The position numbers were made by a program, and so were the translations under genes. Of a stretch of DNA of 64,000 nt, positions 56,428 through 64,000 are shown one piece after another. The stretch covers positions 1,800,501 to 1,864,500 of the forward strand of contig OZ014413.1 in the NCBI GenBank assembly GCA_963965975.1, given 5' to 3'. This DNA comes from Xestospongia bergquistia. Taxonomy: Eukaryota; Porifera; Demospongiae; Haplosclerida; Petrosiidae. The notes under the pieces are model-generated. The model was not told the origin of the DNA, did not search any database, and worked only from the letters and a program-made list of their open reading frames with translations. The first letter of the stretch is position 1; every line of letters starts with the position of its first letter.

Positions 56428-58388
56428 TTAGTTACTTGGATTTCCAATATCATTCATATAATCTAAAAAATAGAATAGTTGGACAAAAAGCAACTCTTAT
56501 TATGTTCATTTGCTAATTAACATAAAATATTATATTACCTCTTATGATACGTCTCCTCTCTGGGAATATTTTTAATGCTTCTTCTAAACACTCAGTAGCC
56601 TATGAATAATATTTAAATTAGAACTTTAGTAAATGGTGTCTTTACTTCATTATATCTCTCTAATATATTAAGTGACTTTGCTTTGTGTAGATAGCCCTTT
56701 AATGTCTTAACATTTAACTATAGAATAAAATCAACATTACAACATAATAAATACTAAACAGTGCGTGTTCAATTCAAACAATATCTTATATTGAAAAGAC
56801 ATTATGCAAAGACATTATGCAAAGATCTCAAGCAATATCACTTGCATACCTTGATAGCTAGATCACAATCTTTTATGGCATCTTCATATTGTTCTAGTCG
56901 CATATGTGTCTATAAGAAGAATATAATGTAGACGACAATGGTATGCAACCTTACAATGTAAGTGATATTTGTGAGTTATATAATACATTAGAGCACATTA
57001 TATAACTTTGGTACTGGAATCAAACTCTTATCACAATTCTGTATTGAATTATCAGTTAAAACAATATAATCTATAATGCACTATATAGTAGATTTCTGAT
57101 ATTTCCTGAATATTACTTATACAGACACCAGTATAATATTTATGTACAGGTATAACTTACTAATGCTCTATTAGTATAAAGTTGTATATCATCTGGGATA
57201 TCCTGTATTGCTTCAGTATATAATGTAAGAGATTTAGTGTAGTCTTCTGATCTAAAAGCTTCATTGGCTTCTTTTTTCTTTTGTTTTCCAACTCTTTGTC
57301 GTTGCTCCCTTTCTTTTGCTCTTTCTTGTGCGTCTTCTTCTAAAGCCTTGCAAAAAGACTCTAGAAAATGGATGGACAGACAGATTGATGGACAAAGAGA
57401 AAGATCTATAGACACACACACACACACGCAATTACTATGGATTCCAGAAACAATGAATAAATGAAATAGATAAATAAATAAACTTGCAGACAGAAAGAAG
57501 ATGAACAATCAGAATTAACGAACAGATAGACACAAAAATGATGACAGGATAAAGAGATGGTCCAATAGATAAAGTACCAGCTTCTGTATTCATGTTAGGA
57601 TTATCTTCTCTTTCCGTGTCTCTACTTGTGTTGATTACAGTTCTATTAAATCCTTTTTCTTCCTCATCATGAGCCATTTGACTTTTAAGATAATCATCAT
57701 CAGTTTTAAGAGCTTCAGTAACAGATTGATCATCAGCTACAGCCAAGTTGTGTACTAAGTCGCCTACACATGACAACCACTCATTACAAATTATAACTGT
57801 TAACTAGAATTCAGTAAGTAACATAGAGTAACATTACATTGAAAGAAAGTAATTGTACTCAGAGATTAAGTATTAAGTTAACAAAGAGCGAGACCTCTTT
57901 ATAATAGAGATGTTAGAACATCACAAATGATCTTTATTATGTACTTGTCCTCCTTCTATTTTGGCTTCAAATAATAAAAACTATAAAAAGTCTATTGAGT
58001 CTGGCAGTAAGTTTGCTACATACATTGAATAATAGTATTAGGGTGTGGTAATCAGTATATACCACAGAGGCTGGGAGGGTGTGGTAATCAGTATATACCA
58101 CAACGTAAATTGAAGTGAGGATTTCATACCTAAACTATGAGACTGGGCAAGTGATTTAAAGAGAAAGGTCATCTTTAATACAGCTTCTTCAATAAAATCA
58201 ATGTACATATCTTTGGCCAATCTTTCATGAAAATATAATTAATTCCTCAATAGTATCAATACTAGAGTGTAGTTCTTGGATCAAGAGTCCTCATATAAAA
58301 GTCTAAGTATGAATTCTTTAGTACTGTACTTACCAACTTGATCCACCTTTGATAAAAAGTCTTCTAGCCCTTTGTTTTCTTCTCCCAT
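56428..58388 (-). CDS. TPR protein, TTC12-like
   Basis: Start MGEENKGLEDFLSKVDQV at 58388. Further exons are about 58130-58221 (EEAVLKMTFLFKSLA, less certain), 57578-57763 (DDYLKSQMAHDEEEKGFNRT), 57160-57361 (basic stretch QERAKEREQRQRVGKQKKK then the first TPR, ANEAFRSEDYTKSLTLYTEA), 56851-56910 (RLEQYEDAIKDCDLAIK), 56647-56718 (TLKGYLHKAKSLNILERY), 56540-56599 (ATECLEEALKIFPERRR) and a last short exon to the stop at 56428. The N-terminal KVDQV motif, the KGFNRT segment and a lone three-repeat TPR block resemble TTC12, a cytoplasmic dynein-arm assembly factor. Human TTC12 has a long ARM-repeat C-terminus that is absent here. It could also be another TPR co-chaperone of the TTC family. Confidence 0.7.
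58039..58105. repeat. Short direct repeat, about 42 bp
   Basis: GGTGTGGTAATCAGTATATA plus CCACA occurs at about 58039 and 58079, joined by GAGGCTGGGA. It lies in an intron of the TPR gene. Confidence 0.8.
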
Positions 58389-58587
58389 TGCATTTAAAAG
58401 TGGGTGTTCTTTCAAGTATCACACCCACAAAATATTGACAATATAATTAAGTTATTCATACTCTGAAGTTGGGGTCACATGTGGTCAAGCATTGTTATGT
58501 CAACAAACAAGAAGACAATAGATTTTGAAACTAAAGATGAATTATATATTAATATTTGAAAGTAATGAATACAATGAGAAAGTACAT

Positions 58588-60363
58588 TTAGTTATCACAA
58601 CTGGAACAATCGCTATCATCACTATTTTTATCTCTCTCTTCTCTTGAGTTAATACACAGATACTTGTTATAATGGTTCTCAGCTAAAATATGGAAATTTA
58701 TTGGACAGTCACGAACACGCATTGTATAACGATAAGCCAAATAGATAAACAATACCAGGAAGACTACACTTATTATGGTTTTGATAAAATAGTAATAGAA
58801 AGTACAACTGGGCTGTGCTGTGTCTGAGATAGCAGTGAAGAGATAATGAAGGTTGAGACATATCAATTCTACAAATCCATAAAAGGCAAACCACAGTCCA
58901 ACCATAAATCCTTTCATTGGACCAGGTGTTTGAGCTACAATAAATTCTACTGCAAAAGGTACAATAACCATTTCACCAAGGCCAGCAAGCACAACAGGAG
59001 GAAATGACCAACGATAGTCTAGAGACAGACTTACTGTTGTATTAGTAAATAAGCACACATCAGTATGTGTAACAGTATGAGCTACTGGATCTAATATGAC
59101 ATAATAAAAGACACTTAATGTACAAAGACTCAGACCAAAACCTATCCTTTTCATGAGACTGGGAATGTAGTTATAGAAACAAGGATAGATGAAGATATTA
59201 TATATGGCTATAAAAACTACCATATAAATTGAATAATGAAAGCCTTTACTCTGTAGTAAATGATGTACTAACTTGTTAAAATTGCCTTGAATTATTGGAT
59301 GTTGAAGTCGTTCTATGAATACTATTGGACTTATTAAAATACCATATCCAACAGAAAGGAAAGAAATTGGTAGTAGTCTTAATGTAGTCTTAACATCTTC
59401 TACCTGCTCCTCTGAAAATGGCCCACCATATTTTCCTTTACCTAGGTTCAGTCGTGAAGGGTAGTCCTCCTCCCAGTAAGTCAAAGAACTACGATTCCTT
59501 GGGTGTTTGTTCTTTCTTGCATAGTTGAGTACTTTAAAAATTAGTCTGATGGGGTTGGTAATCTGAGGGGTAGTATCCAGCCAGTGCTCACAGAAAGCAA
59601 TAGTGACAATAATAATTCCAATCAGGAGTATATGAATGAGAAGTATTGTCATTGTGAAATACTGACTTCTAAGTATTGAAGACATTTCATTTAAGATGAT
59701 GTTAATGATTTCAGCTAGAGCACTCAACCAAAAATGCCAGTGGATCAATGCACTTAACATTTCTCCAGAGGCTCCTTGAACTTGATCTGTTAAAAAGGGA
59801 ATAACATTAGCATCAAAACAAGCAAATCCAGCTATATTAAAGAAAACACTTATACCAAGAATAATCATGACTATAATTTGAACCGAGAACTGTTGTCCAT
59901 CAGCATAGATATGTATGAGATATCCAATGGACATTAATATAGAAGCAATAAATATACTAAATATACTGTATATTATAGCTTTATAACGACCAATTTTAGC
60001 ATCAGCTAACCAACCCATCAGTGGGTACAGGATAAACAAAGCTCTGTAGAGGTTTACATGAATACTTTCAGGAACTTTGTGATGGTAAGCTAGCGCCAGT
60101 TGAAGAAGATGTACTGAAATATAAAAAGGGATAAAAGCATGTGTTAAGAATCCCCATAGTAGAACAAGAAGTGCTCCTTTAGAGAAGACACACTGAATAC
60201 GATATTTATGGCCATAGCAACTGTTAGCTTTACTGATAACACTATTGTCTCTTGATGAATTACAAACTGAATGGACAAAAGGTCCTGAAGTTTGTGAAGA
60301 TTCAGATATATCTGTACCCCATGATTTGGTAGATATAAGAGAAGTTTCTATCCTGGCAGCCAT
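58588..60363 (-). CDS. POT/SLC15-like transporter, copy 1, intronless
   Basis: A 591-codon single exon. Predicted major-facilitator membrane protein with about 12 hydrophobic segments, resembling proton-coupled oligopeptide transporters. Signs are YPLMGWLADAKIGRYKAI (the P-x-x-G-x-x-A-D-x-x-x-G-R-Y-K-x-I motif, about residues 113-130), CFDANVIPFLTDQVQG with SALIHWHFW (about 180-210), a long central cytosolic loop (SSLTYWEEDYPSRLNLGKGK, about 290-310) and late GPMKGFMVGLWFAFYGF (about 480-500). The C-terminus is Ser/Asp-rich (DDSDCSSCDN). The E-x-x-E-R motif of classical POTs near the start is not visible, so proton coupling and substrate are uncertain. First of three tandem copies; lack of introns in an intron-rich window suggests an ancestral retrocopy. 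Confidence 0.8.
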   Translation of the reverse strand: MAARIETSLISTKSWGTDISESSQTSGPFVHSVCNSSRDNSVISKANSCYGHKYRIQCVFSKGALLVLLWGFLTHAFIPFYISVHLLQLALAYHHKVPESIHVNLYRALFILYPLMGWLADAKIGRYKAIIYSIFSIFIASILMSIGYLIHIYADGQQFSVQIIVMIILGISVFFNIAGFACFDANVIPFLTDQVQGASGEMLSALIHWHFWLSALAEIINIILNEMSSILRSQYFTMTILLIHILLIGIIIVTIAFCEHWLDTTPQITNPIRLIFKVLNYARKNKHPRNRSSLTYWEEDYPSRLNLGKGKYGGPFSEEQVEDVKTTLRLLPISFLSVGYGILISPIVFIERLQHPIIQGNFNKLVHHLLQSKGFHYSIYMVVFIAIYNIFIYPCFYNYIPSLMKRIGFGLSLCTLSVFYYVILDPVAHTVTHTDVCLFTNTTVSLSLDYRWSFPPVVLAGLGEMVIVPFAVEFIVAQTPGPMKGFMVGLWFAFYGFVELICLNLHYLFTAISDTAQPSCTFYYYFIKTIISVVFLVLFIYLAYRYTMRVRDCPINFHILAENHYNKYLCINSREERDKNSDDSDCSSCDN

Positions 60364-60445
60364 TTAGATGGATTAAGTCTACTAGTATTATGATAACAGT
60401 CACTGTGAAGGTTAATAACTGGTGAGATATTCTGATTTGTTTTTA
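60364..60445 (-). promoter_or_regulatory. Conserved upstream block of transporter copy 1
   Basis: The block TACTAGTATTATGATAACA, CACTGTGAAGGTTAATAACT, GGTGAGATATTCTRATTTG is shared almost exactly with 62764-62845 upstream of copy 2. It covers the 5' UTR and probably the core promoter, and the conservation stops soon after. Confidence 0.6.
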
Positions 60446-60984
60446 TAACTTGGTGCAAATGTTTTTCCTAATAGAGTATGGTTTCTTTTTAAGTGTATAT
60501 CCAAACAGTGAAAGTGAATCAATGACATTTTCTTTTGCTCCTAAAGTTATTTTTATAGTGTTATTGCAACTGTCATCAATGCTTCATACAATCATAATCA
60601 TACTAGTACCATTGACTCAATCCCAAACCTGTCCCAATTCATGATACTTTGCCCAATCCTATAATGAATCCAACTCTAGCCCAACACTCAAACTAAACTA
60701 TATTTAAAATATTGAGCAGAGGATATACATTTTAAGCTCACAAATTTAATAGTCTCCTAGTTACTCTCAACCAAACTACAACAATGTCTTGTGGTCAACA
60801 TTGGAGTATATGAAGTAAATAATACCTTTATGAAATAACTGTTTGTATATTACAAATACAATTATTCATGTTTACCAATAACATGCATAGTTGATGTGAC
60901 AAACTCTTACTGATTTTGAAACTGAAAGTAAAAAGGTTTAATAAAACTAACAAAAAAGCACTTCAAACAACACTGTACATGTAG

Positions 60985-62763
60985 CTATGGGGAGTTCTCA
61001 CAACTGGAACAAGCACTACTATCACTATCATTATCTCTTGAATTAATACACAAATACTTGTTATAATGGTTCTCAGCAAAAATATGAAAATTTATTGGAC
61101 AATCACGAACACGCATCGTGTATCGATGAGACAAATAGATAAACAAACCCAGGAAGGCTGCACTTATTATAGTTTTGATAAGATAGTAATAGAAAGTACA
61201 ACTAGGCTGTGCTGTGTCTGAGATAGCAGTGAAGGGATAATAAAGGTTGAGACATATCAATTGTACAAATCCATAAAAGGCAAACCACAGTCCAACCATA
61301 AATCCTTTCATTGGACCAGGTGTTTGAGCTACAATAAATTCTACTGCAAAAGGTACAATAACCATTTCACCAAGGCCAGCAAGCACAACAGGAGGAAATG
61401 ACCAACGATAGTCTAGAGACAGACTTACTGTTGTATTAGTAAATAAGCACACATCAGTATGTGTAATAATAGTATGAGCTACTGGATCTAATATGACATA
61501 GTATAAGATACTTAATGTACAAAGACTCAGACCAAAACCTATCCTCTTCATGAGACTGGGAATGTAGTTATAGAAACAAGGATAGATGAAGATGGCAAAA
61601 ACTATGATAAAAGCAATCATATAAATGGCATTATGGAAACTATTGTCTTCAACTAATTCTTGGGCAACTCTTCTCCAATTACTATTCAATGTTGGATGTT
61701 GAAGATGTTTTATGTATTGGATGGAGTCTGTTAAAATTCCAAACCCAGTTGAAAAGAAAACAATTGGTAACAATCTTATTGTAGTTTTGACATCTTCTAC
61801 CTCTTCCTCCAAGAAAGGTCCACCATATTTTTCCTTACCTAAATTCAATCTGGAAGGATAATCCTCCTCCCAATAGGTCAAGGCACTACGGTTTGTTGGG
61901 TACTTATTCTTTCTAGCATAGTTGAGTACTTTGAAAATCAATCTGACTGGATTGGTAATTACAGGGGTAATGTCCAGCCAATCTTTATACCAGACAGAAG
62001 TAATGAAAACAATACTAACTAATAAGACATGAATCACTAGTATTGCCAATGTCAGATATTGACTTTGTAATACTGAAGAAGTATATAACATGATTAGGTT
62101 AATAGCTTCAGAGAGAGAGTTCAACCAAAAATTCCAGTGGATTAATGCACTTAACTTTTCTCCTGAGGCTCCTTGAACTTGATCAGTCAAAAAAGGAATA
62201 ATATTAGCATCAAAACAAGCAAACGCAGCTATATTAAAGATAATACTTACGCCTAGGATAGCAGTAAATATAATTTTAAGTGAGTCGTACTGTCCCCCAT
62301 CGTAGATATGTATGAGATATCCAATGGACATTAATATAGAAGCAATAAATATACTAAATATACTGTATATTATAGCTTTATAACGACCAATCTTAGCATC
62401 AGCTAACCAACCCATCAGTGGGTACAAGATAAAGAGAGCTCTGTAAAGGTTTCCATTTATATTGTGGAAAGGAACTTCATGATGATATCCCAACACAAGA
62501 TGGAGTAGATGGAATGATGTGGAGATAGGGAGAAAAGCATGTACCAGAAATACCCACAGAAGAAGTAAATATGCTCCTTTAGAGAAGACACACTGAATAC
62601 GATAGTTATGACTACAACATCTGTGAACTTTACTGGTAGCACTACCATCTCGTGATATTACACTAACTGAATGGACAATAGATCCTGAAGTTTGTGAAGC
62701 TTCAGATATATTAGTGCTCCATGATCTGGTAGATATAAGAGAATTTTCTATTCTGGCAGCCAT
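60985..62763 (-). CDS. POT/SLC15-like transporter, copy 2, intronless
   Basis: 592 codons, tandem paralogue of copy 1 with the same landmarks: YPLMGWLADAKIGRYKAI, CFDANIIPFLTDQVQGASG, ALTYWEEDYPSRLNLGKEK and GPMKGFMVGLWFAFYGFVQL. The C-terminal third is nearly identical to copy 1. The first extracellular loop (YHHEVPFHNINGN), the segment around residues 150-170 and the middle (FHNAIYMIAFIIVFAIFIYP) differ more. The mosaic pattern suggests gene conversion of the 3' half. It ends DNDSDSSACSSCENSP. Confidence 0.8.
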   Translation of the reverse strand: MAARIENSLISTRSWSTNISEASQTSGSIVHSVSVISRDGSATSKVHRCCSHNYRIQCVFSKGAYLLLLWVFLVHAFLPISTSFHLLHLVLGYHHEVPFHNINGNLYRALFILYPLMGWLADAKIGRYKAIIYSIFSIFIASILMSIGYLIHIYDGGQYDSLKIIFTAILGVSIIFNIAAFACFDANIIPFLTDQVQGASGEKLSALIHWNFWLNSLSEAINLIMLYTSSVLQSQYLTLAILVIHVLLVSIVFITSVWYKDWLDITPVITNPVRLIFKVLNYARKNKYPTNRSALTYWEEDYPSRLNLGKEKYGGPFLEEEVEDVKTTIRLLPIVFFSTGFGILTDSIQYIKHLQHPTLNSNWRRVAQELVEDNSFHNAIYMIAFIIVFAIFIYPCFYNYIPSLMKRIGFGLSLCTLSILYYVILDPVAHTIITHTDVCLFTNTTVSLSLDYRWSFPPVVLAGLGEMVIVPFAVEFIVAQTPGPMKGFMVGLWFAFYGFVQLICLNLYYPFTAISDTAQPSCTFYYYLIKTIISAAFLGLFIYLSHRYTMRVRDCPINFHIFAENHYNKYLCINSRDNDSDSSACSSCENSP

Positions 62764-62845
62764 TTAGATGTATTAGGTTTACTAGTATTATGATAACATA
62801 GTCACTGTGAAGGTTAATAACTGGTGAGATATTCTAATTTGTTTG
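62764..62845 (-). promoter_or_regulatory. Conserved upstream block of transporter copy 2
   Basis: Partner of the block at 60364-60445, with one small insertion (ACATAGTCACTGTG versus ACAGTCACTGTG). Confidence 0.6.
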
Positions 62846-63429
62846 TATAAAGTGGTGTAAATGTTATTCCAAATTGAGTACAGTGTATTTGTCAGTGGAT
62901 GTCAAAACAGTGAAAGTGAATCAAGACATTTTCTTTACTCATGAAGCTAGCTATTGTTATATTGTCATTACAGTTGTCATCAATGCTTCATACAATCATA
63001 ATCATGTTAATATCCATTACTCAATGCTTAAACCTGTCCTAATTCATAGCCTCTTGATTCTGATCAAACAGCAGTCCTATACTAATTCCATTCCTAATCC
63101 TGACCCAATAATGCTAGCCTTGACCCTGACCCAGAACTCAAACTCGAAAATATTGAGCAAAGATTACATAGTTTTAAATTACCTATGTTAATAATTAACT
63201 TCTTGTTTATTACTCAAGAACATACTACATAATGTCTTAAGATCAGCATTGGAGTATATAAAGCGAATAATATTTCTCTGGTGCATATTTGCTGCAGCAA
63301 ATAGATTCTTACTGATTTTGAGACTGAAAGTAAAAGTCTCATGTAACTTGACAAGAAAAGGACTTTAAACACCAATGTAAATGTTAGCTATGGAGAGTTC
63401 TCATAACTTGAAGAAGTACTACTATCACT

Positions 63430-63521
63430 ATCATTATCTCTTGAATTAATAGACAGATATTTATTATAGTGGTTCGAACCACTATAATAAATATCTGTCT
63501 ATTAATTCAAGAGATAATGAT
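63430..63521. repeat. 92-bp perfect palindrome without spacer
   Basis: From ATCATTATCTCTTGAATTAA (63430) to the dyad centre GGTTCGAACC (63471-63480), then an exact reverse complement ending TTAATTCAAGAGATAATGAT at 63521. Each arm is 46 bases, with no loop and no mismatch. The left arm is ancestral C-terminal transporter sequence, as in the other copies; the right arm is a fold-back copy of it. Confidence 0.97.
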
Positions 63522-64000
63522 CTCAGCAAGAATATGGAAATTTATTGGACAATCACGAACACGCATTGAATAACGATGAGCCAAATAGATAAACAATACC
63601 AGGAAGACTACACTTATTATAGTTTTGATAACATAATAATAGAAAGTACAACTAGGCTGTGCTGTGTCTGAGATAGCAGTGAAGGGATAATGAAGGTTGA
63701 GACATATCAATTGTACAAATCCATAAAAGGCAAACCACAGTCCAACCATAAATCCTTTCATTGGACCAGGTGTTTGAGCTACAATAAATTCTACTGCAAA
63801 AGGTACAATAACCATTTCACCAAGGCCAGCAAGCACAACAGGAGGAAATGACCAACGATAGTCTAGAGTCAGACTTACTGTTGTATTAGTAAATAAGCAC
63901 ACATCAGTATGTGTAATAGTATGAGCTACTGGGTCTAATATCACATAATATAAGACACTTAATGTACAAAGACTCAGACCAAAACCTATCCTCTTCATGA
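63507..64000 (-). CDS. POT/SLC15-like transporter, copy 3, partial at window edge
   Basis: The C-terminal part of a third tandem paralogue enters from beyond 64000 and runs to a TGA at 63507-63509. It shares RYSMRVRDCPINFHILAE with the others but then reads IIIS and stops, because the palindrome at 63430-63521 replaces the normal YNKYLCINS tail. About 30 C-terminal residues are lost or displaced. The rest of the visible reading frame is intact, so a truncated protein may still be made. Confidence 0.8.
   Translation of the reverse strand, partial: MKRIGFGLSLCTLSVLYYVILDPVAHTITHTDVCLFTNTTVSLTLDYRWSFPPVVLAGLGEMVIVPFAVEFIVAQTPGPMKGFMVGLWFAFYGFVQLICLNLHYPFTAISDTAQPSCTFYYYVIKTIISVVFLVLFIYLAHRYSMRVRDCPINFHILAEIIIS

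Overview
This is a gene-dense, strongly AT-rich animal nuclear window with many short introns. The best fit is a demosponge such as Amphimedon queenslandica. Three things suggest this: compact genes on both strands with introns often only 40-120 bases long, a dense family of Death/CARD proteins fused to an unnamed helical module, and two leader exons carrying a 2A-type ribosome-skipping motif (D-V/I-E-L-N-P-G-P) of the kind known from echinoderm and sponge innate-immune genes. The species is an inference from gene content; no database was consulted.

Layout. 0.16-2.5 kb (-): histidyl-tRNA synthetase, with a divergent small ORF at 2.8 kb. 3.3-6.0 kb (+): a histidine ammonia-lyase relic with several in-frame stops. 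6.3-7.4 kb, about 18.05 kb and about 20.05 kb (-): decayed extra pieces of the histidyl-tRNA synthetase gene. 8.5-28.6 kb (+): the first death-fold cluster. Gene A has a 2A leader, a Death domain, a Death-like domain with the sponge module, and coiled coil. Gene B has a wrecked 2A leader, intact downstream exons and two alternative terminal Death-domain exons. Gene C has a 2A leader, CARD, sponge module, coiled coil, a Roc-COR-like GTPase and a Death domain. 29.9-40.1 kb (+): two nearly identical tandem genes, D1 and D2 (Death, CARD, module, coiled coil, helical domain, Death-like, module). Their exon models sum to intact frames of 1114 and 1131 codons. A third copy is a relic at 44.1-45.0 kb. 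Each D copy is followed by the 3' end of an NF-YC gene, complete only at 45.0-48.8 kb (-). 48.9-56.0 kb (+): a PDZ-PDZ-coiled coil-WW scaffold resembling STXBP4, divergent from NF-YC across about 120 bp. 56.4-58.4 kb (-): a TTC12-like TPR protein. 58.6-64.0 kb (-): three tandem intronless POT/SLC15-like transporters, the third running off the window and interrupted by a 92-bp perfect palindrome.

How it fits together. The housekeeping genes (HARS, NF-YC, STXBP4-like, TTC12-like) are single. The death-fold genes are young, duplicating and decaying. Almost all death-fold exons enter and leave in phase 1, so Death, CARD, 2A-leader and coiled-coil exons can be gained, lost or swapped without breaking the frame. 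In D1/D2 a 63-bp coiled-coil exon (21 residues, exactly three heptads) is itself tandemly repeated together with its intron, and the copy number and length differ between the paralogues. The most unusual material is this phase-1 modular 2A/death-fold system: a leader that should split the protein during translation, the decay of one leader, alternative terminal Death exons and the heptad-exon array.
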